Positions 16,882-25,756 of a stretch of DNA of 64,000 bases are shown here, one piece after another. The stretch is from Armatimonadota bacterium (GTDB lineage Bacteria > Armatimonadota > HRBIN16): NCBI GenBank assembly GCA_026003195.1, contig BPGU01000004.1, forward strand, positions 258,317 to 322,316, given 5' to 3'. A program made the position numbers and the translations under genes. Within the stretch, counting starts at the first letter, position 1; every line of letters starts with the position of its first letter. The notes beneath the pieces are model-generated. The model ran no database searches, was not told the origin of the DNA, and worked only from the letters and a program-made list of their open reading frames with translations.

Positions 16882-17041
16882 CGTTCACCCCCTTTGGAAC
16901 AGTATCATCCTCTGGATTCTTACGTTCAAGTGGTTCTCTGTGTGTTCCCCAGAAACCTTTGTACCACGAGCAGGAGCATAGAATTCATCCTGCGAAAAAC
17001 GGAACAAGTTGCATCCCAAGTACATGGGCAGGTGACAGGAG

Positions 17042-20000
17042 ATGAAGCGAGAGTGTGGTTGTTCCGGACATTGCGGTGTGGAGCTCCACCGCAGGGAGTT
17101 CCTGCAAATCATACTGGCAGGTGCAGCGGGGACGATACTGATGCATCCTGTTGAGGCGGAGGATGATCAGCAAAAGCCTGCGGTCTGGCAGGTGCGCAGA
17201 AGCGAACTACCTCCTGCTTCATCTCTCACCGCAGGTGCCGTGCAAACGCCTCGCACTTACCGGGGTCAGAACCTGGAGTATGTGTTGATGCCCATCGGTG
17301 GGATCGGCACGGGCACAGTGTGGCTGGACGGGCAGGGACGACTGGCGGTATGGCAGATATGGAATAACTTCACCGAAGAACGGTTGGAAAACGCCTTCTT
17401 TGCCCTGCGCATTGGGGACGATCTGCGTGTGCTGCAGACGGTGCCCGAGCAGGGCGTGCCTGCGCTGCCCTCGCTGACCTACGAGGGAGGGTATCCCATT
17501 GCTCGTCTGCAGTTTGACACTGGCGACCTGCCGGTGGACATCGTGCTGGAGGCGTTTAATCCGCTCATCCCTCTGGATGCGTTCCACTCTGCGCTGCCCT
17601 GTGCCATCTTCCGCTGGACAGTGCGCAACCGCAGCAAGAGCACACTCTCGCTCTCCCTGCTGGCAACCCTGCCCCAGTCCGCGCCGCAGGGGGATGTGCT
17701 TCTGTGCGCGCCGGGTTCGCCCGCCTACATGGCGCAGGGAGGATACCCACCGCCGGGAGGCTTGACGCTGAAACGTGTACAGGGAGAGGAGATCTCTTCC
17801 GAACCTCTCTTCTGGCTGCCCCGGCTGAGCAGCATCGCTTCCCTGTCGCAGTCGCGTCCCGAATTGCCGGGAATGCTGGTGGGTGTGCTGCAGACTCTGC
17901 GAGCAGGCGGTACCGTACTGATTACCGACCCTCGCCCCGACTTCTGGAGCGACGATACCGTTCCGTGGGAGGTCTTTGAGGACTTCGAAAAGGGCAGCTA
18001 CGAGGGATGGACGGTGGAAGGCACCGCCTTCGGCAACGCGCCACATACCGGAACCACCCCCGGACAGCAACCGGTCAGCGGCTTCTGGGGCAAGGGACTG
18101 GTGAACTCCTTCTTGCCCAATGATGAACCGCAGGGAACTCTCACCTCTCGCACGTTCACCATCAGCAGGCAATACATCGGTTTCCTCATCGGCGGTGGTG
18201 GTCACGCAGGCGAGACCTGCATCCACCTGCTGGTGGACGGTAAGGTAGCGCGTACCGCCACCGGGCGCAACAGCGAACGGCTGGAGCCCTACCAGTGGGA
18301 CGTTTCAGAGTTCATCGGCAAGCAGGCACAGATTCAGATTGTGGACAGGCATTCCGGCGGATGGGGACATATCAATATCGACCACATCGTGTTTTCGGAT
18401 GTGCCTCCTGCGCCTTTGTTCCACGCTGTGGAGAACCTGAAACCTCTGCGGGAGGTACTGTCGCTGCGCGCGGCTCGTATGCGCACCGAGAGCGGGCGGT
18501 TCTCCGTGCAATGGACGCCGGAAGGACAGCGGTTACTGCCCGGGCTGGATGCAACCGGGTGGCGGGTGCGCAACTACCTGCGACTGGAAGACTTTCAGCC
18601 AGATGGCTGGCAGGTGCTGGCGCAGACGGCAGATGGGATGCCCCTGTTGCTGATGCGTCAGGTGGAGAAGGGCAAAGTCATACTGTGTCTGGCAGGTAAC
18701 GTGCCGGCAGCATGGATGCCCAGGCTGTTGCTCGCAGCGTCCGGGCAGGATATCGCCGAGCCAGTGCAGCTCGTTTCAGCACATCCACGCTGGGGTGAGG
18801 TCGCGCTGGCAACTGACCAGCCAGAACCTCGTTTCCAGAGATGGCGTACTCTCGCCGACTTGAAGCGGGAAGCCACCTCGGTGGGGATCCACGGTGCCAT
18901 GGATGTACCATTGCGTCTGCGACCGGGGCAGTCGCGAACGGTGAGCTTTGTGCTGGGCTGGCGCTACCCCAACGTGGAACGCTTCGGACATAAGGGTAAT
19001 CTCTACGCCCGCTGGTTCCGCACCGCGTATGACGTGACCCGCTACGTGCTTCAGAATCTGGACACTCTGTGGGGCTGGACGCGCCTGTATCACCAGACCA
19101 TGTACGAGTCCAACCTGCCGCCGCTGATGCTGGATGCCATCACCTCGCAGGCGGTCATCCTGCGCGGTCCCACCTGTTTCTGGTCAGGCGATGGTTACTT
19201 CGGCGGTTTCGAGGGGAGCTACGGTTGCTGCCCGCTGAACTGCACGCACGTGTGGAACTATGCGCAAACGCACGCACGCCTCTTTCCCGAAATCGGACGC
19301 AACATGCGTGAGAGCGACCTGTTGGTGTATCTGCATCCCAACGGCGAAACCTCACACCGTCAGCACGCTCCGCACAACGCTTTCATCGACGGGCATTGTG
19401 CCACGATCTGCGCTGCCTATCGCGAACACCTCACCTCGCCGGACTCCGGGTTCCTGCGCCGGGTCTGGAGCCGCGTGAAGCTGGCGACCGACTGGCTGAT
19501 TTCCGCGATAGACGCCGATGAGGACGGCGTGCCCTCCGGTCACCAGTGGAACACCTACGACTGCGCGGTGTCGGGAGCGAACACCTTCATCGGCTCGCAG
19601 TATCTGTGTGCGCTGGCGGCGGCGGAACAGATGGCTCTGCGCATGGGCGATAACGTCTCTGCCCAGCGATACCGTCGCATCCGTCTGATGGGAACGCGCC
19701 ATCAGGATGCACAGCTGTGGAACGGCGAGTACTACATCCAGAAGCCCGGCACCCCTCCTGCGCATGACTACAACACCGGTTGCCACAGTGACCAGCTGCT
19801 GGGGCAGTGGTGGGCACATCAGCTGGGACTGGGATACCTGTACCCGCGCGAGAAGGTGCGCCAGGCTTTACGGTCGATATACCGCTATAACTTCCGCCGC
19901 AACATGCGCGGGCACAATCAGATACCCCGTCGCTATGTGCTGGACGATGAGGGCGGTTTGCTCATGTGTACCTGGCCCCACGGTGGACGCCCTAACCCCT

Positions 20001-20587
20001 TCATCATCTACGCCGACGAGGTCTGGACAGGCATCGAGTATGCTACTGCCGGACTCATGCTGTGGGAAGGCATGGTGCAGGAGGCGGTAGAGATAGTGAA
20101 CACCGCCCGCAGCCGCTACGATGGGCGACGACGCGACGGGCTGGACTCGGGTCCGGGAGGCAACCCGTTCAACGAGCTGGAGTGCGGCAAGTTCTACGCC
20201 CGCGCGATGAGTTCGTTTGGGCTGTTGCTCGCCGCGCAGGGGTTGATTCTGGACACACCTAACGGCGTGCTGGGTTTCGCCCCACGCTGGCAACCCGAGC
20301 ACCATCGCAGTTTCTTTATCACCGGCACGGGGTGGGGGCTGTTTGCCCAGAAGCGCGGGCGCAGCGAGCAGCGTGAGGAGATAGACCTGCGCTATGGTTC
20401 TCTGCGCTTGCGTGAGCTGGTGTTCCAGTTGCCGGAAGGCACTACCCTGCGCTCCGCCAGTGTGCAGATAAACGGGCGAACGATACAAACCTCTGTGTCA
20501 CAAGAGGATAACCGGGTCACCGCTCGCTTCTTGCAGGAGCAGAATGTGCGGGCTCCGGCGCGGATCACCGTGCACATCAGGTGGTAG
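17042..20587 (+). CDS. secreted GH116 family glycosidase with inserted levanase-type module
   Basis: 1181 aa. The N-terminus has a cysteine cluster, then a Tat-like signal (HRREFLQIILAGAAGTIL). The GH116/DUF608 N-terminal beta-sandwich starts at about residue 75 (LMPIGGIGTGTVWLDGQGR). Residues about 310-453 are a separate module (EDFEKGSYEGWTVEGTAFG ... WGHINIDHIVFSD) of the type attached to GH32 levanases. The catalytic (alpha/alpha)6 part runs from about 670 to 1130, with FEGSYGCCPLNCTHVWNYAQ, GHQWNTYDCAVSGANTFIGS and a C-terminal GKFYARAMSSFGLLLAAQG. Known GH116 enzymes are retaining beta-glucosidases/xylosidases or N-acetylglucosaminidases acting on glycolipids and oligosaccharides. Substrate not predictable. 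Confidence 0.85.
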   Translation: MKRECGCSGHCGVELHRREFLQIILAGAAGTILMHPVEAEDDQQKPAVWQVRRSELPPASSLTAGAVQTPRTYRGQNLEYVLMPIGGIGTGTVWLDGQGRLAVWQIWNNFTEERLENAFFALRIGDDLRVLQTVPEQGVPALPSLTYEGGYPIARLQFDTGDLPVDIVLEAFNPLIPLDAFHSALPCAIFRWTVRNRSKSTLSLSLLATLPQSAPQGDVLLCAPGSPAYMAQGGYPPPGGLTLKRVQGEEISSEPLFWLPRLSSIASLSQSRPELPGMLVGVLQTLRAGGTVLITDPRPDFWSDDTVPWEVFEDFEKGSYEGWTVEGTAFGNAPHTGTTPGQQPVSGFWGKGLVNSFLPNDEPQGTLTSRTFTISRQYIGFLIGGGGHAGETCIHLLVDGKVARTATGRNSERLEPYQWDVSEFIGKQAQIQIVDRHSGGWGHINIDHIVFSDVPPAPLFHAVENLKPLREVLSLRAARMRTESGRFSVQWTPEGQRLLPGLDATGWRVRNYLRLEDFQPDGWQVLAQTADGMPLLLMRQVEKGKVILCLAGNVPAAWMPRLLLAASGQDIAEPVQLVSAHPRWGEVALATDQPEPRFQRWRTLADLKREATSVGIHGAMDVPLRLRPGQSRTVSFVLGWRYPNVERFGHKGNLYARWFRTAYDVTRYVLQNLDTLWGWTRLYHQTMYESNLPPLMLDAITSQAVILRGPTCFWSGDGYFGGFEGSYGCCPLNCTHVWNYAQTHARLFPEIGRNMRESDLLVYLHPNGETSHRQHAPHNAFIDGHCATICAAYREHLTSPDSGFLRRVWSRVKLATDWLISAIDADEDGVPSGHQWNTYDCAVSGANTFIGSQYLCALAAAEQMALRMGDNVSAQRYRRIRLMGTRHQDAQLWNGEYYIQKPGTPPAHDYNTGCHSDQLLGQWWAHQLGLGYLYPREKVRQALRSIYRYNFRRNMRGHNQIPRRYVLDDEGGLLMCTWPHGGRPNPFIIYADEVWTGIEYATAGLMLWEGMVQEAVEIVNTARSRYDGRRRDGLDSGPGGNPFNELECGKFYARAMSSFGLLLAAQGLILDTPNGVLGFAPRWQPEHHRSFFITGTGWGLFAQKRGRSEQREEIDLRYGSLRLRELVFQLPEGTTLRSASVQINGRTIQTSVSQEDNRVTARFLQEQNVRAPARITVHIRW

Positions 20588-20663
20588 CCGATACGCACGC
20601 TTGTTGCTTCTGGAAACGCCTGTAGACTATGCGAACCCGTCCCTAGTCCAGCCAGAACGCCCA

Positions 20664-20759
20664 TCAACAGCCAAGCTGATACCGCAATACCCCAAACAGG
20701 TCAACCAGGTTGTTGCTGACCACTGATGCCGACATGTTCCTCATCACTTCCGCGATGCC
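20664..20759 (-). pseudogene. RHS/YD-repeat tip remnant
   Basis: The minus strand reads EVMRNMSASVVSNNLVDLFG followed by VLRYQLGC and a stop. The same segment occurs in two larger genes nearby as ITNGSASVISNNLYDLFGVL. Only some 30 codons survive and no start codon fits, so this is a decayed copy of the RHS tip. It is the third such copy in 3.2 kb. Confidence 0.65.
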
Positions 20760-20768
20760 TGGTTGGTC

Positions 20769-20859
20769 AACCTCTCCCCCGTCCCCTCTCCTGCGAGGAG
20801 AGGGGAGCCGCGCGTCGGACGCCCCCTTCCCTTGTAGGGAAGGGGGCAGGGGGGTTAGG
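20769..20859. repeat. double-hairpin dispersed repeat, copy A
   Basis: Two perfect hairpins lie side by side: arms 20783-20792/20796-20805 (CCCCTCTCCT) and 20821-20832/20836-20847 (GCCCCCTTCCCT) with loops GCG and TGT. Flanks are C-rich on the left and GGGGGGTTAGG on the right. Two further copies occur in the window. REP/MITE-like, no coding potential. With the RHS remnant this fills the 393-bp gap after the GH116 gene. Confidence 0.8.
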
Positions 20860-20980
20860 TTTCCTCCGTGCCCAGCGGATCGGAGCGAGGCCGCTCGTTC
20901 ATGTCGTTTTGTAGCCTCCTCCTGCCACCTCCACCGGGAAAGAGGAACATACCTTCTTACACCACACGGCTTCACTATCC

Positions 20981-21466
20981 CTATTCAATTTGTGGTATGT
21001 GGATTGAGAACGTGACGAGGTGCCCTACGGGGTCTTTCGCCAGAGCATCCAGCTGAGCTCGAAGTTCATCTGCCTCCACTAAGGCGTATATACTTGTCCA
21101 CTTCCCCTGCCTGCTGCCGATGTACTTGGAGGCGGCTTCCCCTTGCACCCCATCCGAGAATGTCAGCGTGGCAACGGTTTCCTTCGCCTTGCCGTTCGAA
21201 CGGCTCAAAATTACCGCAACGCTCTTGATCTTGCCTGTGCGTGGATGGTGCCAACGTACTTTTTCGTTGCGGTAGCGCTGTTGGTAGAACCTTTCAACCT
21301 CTTCCCATCTTGCTGGTACCACTGCGACATAGCCAATATAGTATTCCTCTTTCCCCATGTTTTTGTCAGCTAATATTTCTATTCCTACGACCTCTGTCCC
21401 TTGTGGGAAAAATAAAGGTGGTTCTAGCACCTTATTGCCTATCTTTCTTAGCACCATCGTCTTCAT
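20981..21466 (-). CDS. hypothetical protein following an RHS tip cassette
   Basis: 161 aa with no signal peptide. AAGGAGGGAG stands 7 bases before the ATG, so it is likely translated. The sequence (EVVGIEILADKNMGKEEYYI, RWEEVERFYQQRYRNEKVRW, VAVILSRSNGKAKETVATLT) is alternating strands and helices and resembles no family I can name with confidence. It sits 64 bp after a displaced RHS tip gene, the position where an immunity gene would be expected, but that is inference from position only. Base composition is lower in GC than most of the window. Confidence 0.5.
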   Translation of the reverse strand: MKTMVLRKIGNKVLEPPLFFPQGTEVVGIEILADKNMGKEEYYIGYVAVVPARWEEVERFYQQRYRNEKVRWHHPRTGKIKSVAVILSRSNGKAKETVATLTFSDGVQGEAASKYIGSRQGKWTSIYALVEADELRAQLDALAKDPVGHLVTFSIHIPQIE

Positions 21467-21530
21467 GTCTGTACTCCCTCCTTTTCGGCTCCTTTAAGGG
21501 ATGTTCAAGGACGCTGAATGGGGTGCGTGC

Positions 21531-22301
21531 CTAATTGCTATCCGGCTCTAGAGCAAGGACGCACCTTCTCCAACATATGGCTGGTCCTCCGCCTTCACCT
21601 GGGCAAAGTTTTTCGCAACAGTCACTGCACGTGGTGCTAGGGAGGTGAAGACAGGGTTTGTAGCATCCTCCGAAGTAATCGCGGTTGTTAATGTCTGCAC
21701 AAATCGCCTCGCAGCCAAGCTTCAAGACGCTCTCGCACAGCGAAGACCCCTGAGGTAGTGCCTTGCAATAGGCAGCGAAAGATTTGCAAATGGTCAAACA
21801 GCCTGCGTATGCTGGGTCGCTAGGATTTTTGGGAGGGCACTTCGGGTTGCCCTTACATCCAGGCCCAACACACAATCTACCGGGCCAGATCACCCAGCAC
21901 CAACTCTTCCATCCCACGCTCACCAGGAGACCCTCGTCGCTTATCCTGTCGGTCTTCCACCTCCACGGCGTCTGCGCACTGCCCTGTTGATACCGCAACA
22001 CCCCGAACAGGTCGTACAGGTTGTTGCTGATGACACTAGCAGAACCGTTCGTGATCACCCCCGCCGTGCCCAGCGGGTCAAAGTGATGCCACTCACTGTT
22101 TCGACGCACCAGAGAGATACCCTGCAGATACAGGGCACTCGTCGTCCAGCTGCCACCCTCCAGCGGCTTCTGCTGCTCTACCAGCTCACCCGCTCCGCAC
22201 AGATACCGCGTCCAGACCCCGTTCACGTAATCCTTGCGCCACCGACGACCACCCAACCCTGCCGAACGCAGAGCACGTCGGCGTCCTTCTAGACCTTCCA
22301 C
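21531..22301 (-). CDS. displaced RHS tip with cysteine-rich tail
   Basis: 256 codons, GTG at 22301 with no ribosome site visible. Residues about 20-110 match the end of an RHS/YD-repeat protein: WTTSALYLQGISLVRRNSEW, HHFDPLGTAGVITNGSASV, NNLYDLFGVLRYQQGSAQ. The tail of about 140 residues is unrelated to the neighbouring copy and holds about 20 cysteines (for example CTICKSFAAYC, CSDCCEKLC, CWRRCVLAL). RHS proteins carry variable C-terminal toxins after a conserved core; here only the last stretch of core is present, so this is an orphan module or pseudogene. Its shared part is about 90% identical in DNA to that at 23570-23850. Confidence 0.6.
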   Translation of the reverse strand: MEGLEGRRRALRSAGLGGRRWRKDYVNGVWTRYLCGAGELVEQQKPLEGGSWTTSALYLQGISLVRRNSEWHHFDPLGTAGVITNGSASVISNNLYDLFGVLRYQQGSAQTPWRWKTDRISDEGLLVSVGWKSWCWVIWPGRLCVGPGCKGNPKCPPKNPSDPAYAGCLTICKSFAAYCKALPQGSSLCESVLKLGCEAICADINNRDYFGGCYKPCLHLPSTTCSDCCEKLCPGEGGGPAICWRRCVLALEPDSN

Positions 22302-22327
22302 TGAACTGCTGTGCCGAAGAGGTGTCG

Positions 22328-23038
22328 TCAGTCCTTGCTCTGGCTGAGTTGGCTATTAACCATCTTGAACAGGTCCTCGCGACTACTAATAGTCACGAGG
22401 GCAATATCTTTATCCACGTTGAACAAGCTTGTACTGCTGGGAACTTCTTTTGCCTCGATCAGCCGCGCCTCGATGACCATCTTGTTTTCAATGCTGAGCC
22501 GAAGCCTTTGAAACCCGATGGGTATTGTCCCCTTCTCCCGAGGGACCCATATGGTCATGCGTCCCTTACTACCATTGCTCACTCCTATGAGAGGCCACAG
22601 AGTGTCGGTATCCCACACCGTACAGATGGAAGACCCTACCTCTTCAGAGCGTAATGCCTTCATAGGGAATGAAACCCTTTCTGTGACCAGGAAGCTGATC
22701 GGAAACGCAATCCCTCCCAATTGGGAGAGCACGAGACCATCAGGAAGTGAGGGGTAAACCCAACCTTTGCGTGCGTCGCGGTGAAAAAACACAGATGTCT
22801 CACCGTCGGTGAGCCATGTCTCCCCATGCTCTCCCACAACGCGACACTTCTCTCCTTGCCGGTATACTTCTACCACCGTTAGCACGAGTTGATCCATGCT
22901 TTGCTGCTGAGTGCCGACTGTGGCAACAGCTATCCGGTAATAGAAGCACTTCTCAGCAGGACGAACATCCTGTGCATGGCTCCCAGATGTAGCTAAGAGA
23001 ACCATCTCTATCGCTGCTACAAGAAAAGCTATACGCAC
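22328..23038 (-). CDS. exported protein of unknown function between RHS tip cassettes
   Basis: 236 aa, GTG start, with a signal peptide ending about SHAQD. The ribosome site is unusually good (AAGGAGGTGA, 6 bases from GTG) and it overlaps the stop codon of the upstream RHS tip gene, so the two are translationally coupled. The mature part is mostly beta strands (LVLTVVEVYRQGEKCRVVG, ETWLTDGETSVFFHRDARKG) in an order reminiscent of LolA-like half barrels, but I would not assign the family. Position suggests a partner or immunity protein of the upstream cassette; no direct evidence. Confidence 0.55.
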   Translation of the reverse strand: MRIAFLVAAIEMVLLATSGSHAQDVRPAEKCFYYRIAVATVGTQQQSMDQLVLTVVEVYRQGEKCRVVGEHGETWLTDGETSVFFHRDARKGWVYPSLPDGLVLSQLGGIAFPISFLVTERVSFPMKALRSEEVGSSICTVWDTDTLWPLIGVSNGSKGRMTIWVPREKGTIPIGFQRLRLSIENKMVIEARLIEAKEVPSSTSLFNVDKDIALVTISSREDLFKMVNSQLSQSKD

Positions 23039-23052
23039 TTTACGTCACCTCC

Positions 23053-23868
23053 TTAGTGGCACGCCGATGTCCCCGGTTCGGTCGCTGGCTTCTGTGGTTT
23101 GGGTTCACATTGTTTTGAGTCTGTCCCGATATATAGCGTACCGTCAGCCCGGCAGCAGGCATGCCATTTCTCAACGTCCTTATCGGGAATACATCGTCCC
23201 AGGGACCCGGCTGTACAGTTCACCTGTATCCAGTTCATGCCCTTAGGGCAGGGATTGTGCACCGGCGGTTGTACCGGTGGAGGGATACCAGGCGGCGACG
23301 GAGGAGGTGTTGGCGGCGTGGGCGTTGGCTGAGGCGGTTTGGGAACAGGGAAAAGCCAGTGGAAGAGCAAGCAAAATACCGCCGCCAACCTCTCACCCAT
23401 TATGGGTTTCATTCTTTTCATACATTCATCGTAGCTAGAGCCGCCTTGTTGTGAACTCTGCTGTACTTTGGCAAGGTACAGAACCCCGCCCGAATGGTAG
23501 AACAAGCTCAGGTCCTCGTCAGTGCCTGCTGCCGCGCTGGCGTGCCATGCCCTCCTCGGCGTCTGCGCACTGCCCTGCTGGTAGCGCAACACCCCGAACA
23601 GGTCATACAGGTTGTTGCTCACCACCTGTGCGCTCCCGTTCGTGATCACCCCCGCCGTGCCCAGCGGGTCAAAGTGATGCCACTCACTGTTTCGACGTAC
23701 CAGAGAGATACCCTGCAGATACAAGGCACTCGTCGTCCAGCTGCCACCTTCCAGCGGCTTCTGCTGCTCTACCAAATCACCCGCTCCACACGCCACACCA
23801 CAGGGATACCGTGTCCACACCCCGTTGATGTAATCCTTGCGCCACCGCCTGCCTGGGATTTTCGCCAC
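23053..23868 (-). CDS. displaced RHS tip with proline-rich, cysteine-containing tail
   Basis: 271 codons. The first 110 residues repeat the RHS end segment seen at 22.0-22.3 kb (WRKDYINGVWTRYPCG, LYLQGISLVRRNSEWHHFDP, NLYDLFGVLRYQQGSAQ). The rest is different: a short hydrophobic stretch (ERLAAVFCLLFHWLFPV), a proline-threonine linker of about 40 residues, and a C-terminal domain of 75 residues with seven cysteines. No signal peptide or convincing ribosome site precedes it, and most of the RHS cage is missing. It reads as a recombination-ready tip cassette or a relic of a larger RHS gene. First in the minus-strand order of the array. Confidence 0.6.
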   Translation of the reverse strand: MAKIPGRRWRKDYINGVWTRYPCGVACGAGDLVEQQKPLEGGSWTTSALYLQGISLVRRNSEWHHFDPLGTAGVITNGSAQVVSNNLYDLFGVLRYQQGSAQTPRRAWHASAAAGTDEDLSLFYHSGGVLYLAKVQQSSQQGGSSYDECMKRMKPIMGERLAAVFCLLFHWLFPVPKPPQPTPTPPTPPPSPPGIPPPVQPPVHNPCPKGMNWIQVNCTAGSLGRCIPDKDVEKWHACCRADGTLYIGTDSKQCEPKPQKPATEPGTSACH

Positions 23869-23967
23869 ACTGTGGGAGCTGCGCTACTAGTGACACAATA
23901 TCACATCCTTGCGTGGTTGTCAAGCATTTGGGCGGGGGAGCGGGGAAAGATTTTTCGGAAGATTCCA

Positions 23968-24052
23968 CCTCTTCCCCGTCCCTTCTCCTATGATGGGAGG
24001 GGGGTGTCGTAGTTCCCCCCTTCCCTTGTAGGGAAGGGGGTTGGGGGGTTCG
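23968..24052. repeat. double-hairpin dispersed repeat, copy B
   Basis: Same element as at 20769 and 43587. The second hairpin is perfect (24016-24026/24030-24040, CCCCCTTCCCT around TGT); the first is damaged (CCCTTCTCC / GGGAGGGG). It lies upstream of the RHS tip array, so copies A and B bracket the array. The rest of the 254-bp gap shows nothing I recognise. Confidence 0.75.
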
Positions 24053-24122
24053 GTTCAGACACCAACGGCTCGGCGGGAGTCTCGCCCTCCACAGGGTGAG
24101 AAAGAGGTGCACCTGATAGTCT

Positions 24123-24977
24123 TCACAGCTCCCTCTCAAAAAACGCGCCGCGTTCCAGCGAGAGCCAGAAGCGCAGTCCTACTGCAATCGCACCGACCAT
24201 CATGCCGAACCACATGCCCCGCACCGCCGCGGAGTTGGCGATATACAGTATCCACTGCGCCATCACAGGCAGCTGCAAGAAAGAGGGCAGCCCGTGCGTG
24301 AGCCACAGCCCAATCGGTATCTGTCCCAGCATCACGATAAACGCCGAGGTCATCATCAGCGCCGCTTCGCCGGACTTCACCCGAAAGGCGCGGTAGGAAG
24401 CGGTCGCCATGTGGAACGCCAGCAGTGAGAAGACCGTCGAGCTCATCGGGCGAAGCAGGTAGTTGAACACCACGTCGTTTGCCTCTTTCAGCCAGCCGCT
24501 TTGCATACCGTAGCCCAGCCCAGCCACGATGCCTCCACCTACTGCTAAAAAGAACAGCACACTGCCGTACCACTCCGGGCGACGACGGCGGATGTTGCTG
24601 GAATGCACCATCGCGAGGCTGATCAGTCCCATCCCCCAAGCCATCGCCCCCAGCACGATGAAGAAATTATTCACGGAGGTAATCCAGTCCGACAGGTAGG
24701 TGGTAGGACCCGCGCGGATACGGTCGCCCGGGCGCAGCAGCGAAGGCTCTACCTGTTCCGGCGCGCCGGTAGGACGTTCGCGATACACCTTCAAGGTCGG
24801 CTCTACGGGTACTTGCCGTTCCTGTCCGTCTACCCGCAGGGTGAGAACATCCGTGGTAACCGCCACTACCTCACCCCGCACAGTGCGCCAGGGCACAGTA
24901 GGCGGTACCACGAACTCCAGAAAATAATACAGTCCCGCCAGAAAGGTCACCAGCGCAATCAACCGACGTTTGGTCAT
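24123..24977 (-). CDS. multi-pass membrane protein, partner of the next gene
   Basis: 284 aa. One N-terminal membrane helix, then a small beta-rich domain (VRGEVVAVTTDVLTLRVDGQ ... LLRPGDRIRAG), then about six helices between residues 105 and 265 (WITSVNNFFIVLGAMAWGMG, VLFFLAVGGGIVAGLGYGM, MWFGMMVGAIAVGLRFWL). The two-base gap to the preceding membrane gene shows a tight operon. I associate the pair with uncharacterised DUF6754-linked membrane proteins of Chloroflexota and Armatimonadota, but the assignment is tentative. Function unknown. Confidence 0.6.
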   Translation of the reverse strand: MTKRRLIALVTFLAGLYYFLEFVVPPTVPWRTVRGEVVAVTTDVLTLRVDGQERQVPVEPTLKVYRERPTGAPEQVEPSLLRPGDRIRAGPTTYLSDWITSVNNFFIVLGAMAWGMGLISLAMVHSSNIRRRRPEWYGSVLFFLAVGGGIVAGLGYGMQSGWLKEANDVVFNYLLRPMSSTVFSLLAFHMATASYRAFRVKSGEAALMMTSAFIVMLGQIPIGLWLTHGLPSFLQLPVMAQWILYIANSAAVRGMWFGMMVGAIAVGLRFWLSLERGAFFEREL

Positions 24978-24979
24978 GG

Positions 24980-25756
24980 CTATCGGTACACCCCTATCAG
25001 TTGTACAAACAGGTTCTGGCTACCCAGTAGAGTAGTGCTCAGCGCGCCAAGCAGAATCACCGCCAGCACGATGATCTTGGCATAGTCCTGCCCGATGAGG
25101 CTGCCCAGCATGGTGGGGTCGCGCGTGAGGTACGCACTGGCAGCGTACAGCTCCTCGCCGATGACGGTGTAGTCGCAGCTGGCGATGAAAAAGGGAACCT
25201 GAAAGTACTGGTCGGTACCCGCTATCTGGATGGCTCCGGTGCGCTGTCCGGGTTCGGTGAGCAAGAGGGAGGTATAGTCGTACATACCGAAGAAGAAGTG
25301 CGCGGCGGTTTTTTCGCGCTCCATCACGTTGGCGGTCGCCAGCGCGAGCTGGTCGCCCGATGCTGCAAGGAAGCGGATATTTTCGGCGTTGAAGAGGTCG
25401 GGACGTCCCGCCTGCGTGTACGCCTGTTTGACGATATCTTCTGCCACCGGCACAATCACCGGTATCGCAGTGGTCACAATCACGCGCGAGCCCATCTGCG
25501 CCGCCTTGCGCGCCACATAGCCCAGCACGCCCAGCGCCGCCAGCGTGCCCACGTTCTGCACCTCGCCCACGCCCGGGTGGAAAATCATCGGGCGCCCCAT
25601 CTCGGTCGCCCGTCCAATCGCTTCGTCTATCTCGTTCAAGCCGGGGATACGGCGGATGAACCCCGCTTTGCCTCGTCGCGCGGTGAATATCTTCCACAGT
25701 ATCAACGTGGAGAAGAGCACTATCGCTACCAAAATCTGCAAGTTGGCATGTTCCAT
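24980..25756 (-). CDS. DUF6754-like membrane protein
   Basis: 258 aa with one helix at each end (residues 5-23 and about 225-245) around a soluble domain. That domain has conserved-looking blocks: IPGLNEIDEAIGRATEMGRP, MIFHPGVGEVQNVGTLAALG, LAASGDQLALATANVMERE, and FFFGMYDYTSLLLTEPGQR. I recall this combination from DUF6754 proteins, often beside a second membrane protein as here, so I name it with moderate confidence. No enzymatic motif stands out. It is the first gene of the pair. Confidence 0.65.
   Translation of the reverse strand: MEHANLQILVAIVLFSTLILWKIFTARRGKAGFIRRIPGLNEIDEAIGRATEMGRPMIFHPGVGEVQNVGTLAALGVLGYVARKAAQMGSRVIVTTAIPVIVPVAEDIVKQAYTQAGRPDLFNAENIRFLAASGDQLALATANVMEREKTAAHFFFGMYDYTSLLLTEPGQRTGAIQIAGTDQYFQVPFFIASCDYTVIGEELYAASAYLTRDPTMLGSLIGQDYAKIIVLAVILLGALSTTLLGSQNLFVQLIGVYR

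Noticed and set aside
24016-24040. Simple terminator upstream of the RHS array
   Set aside because: The hairpin is part of a larger repeat present three times, so a dispersed element explains it better.
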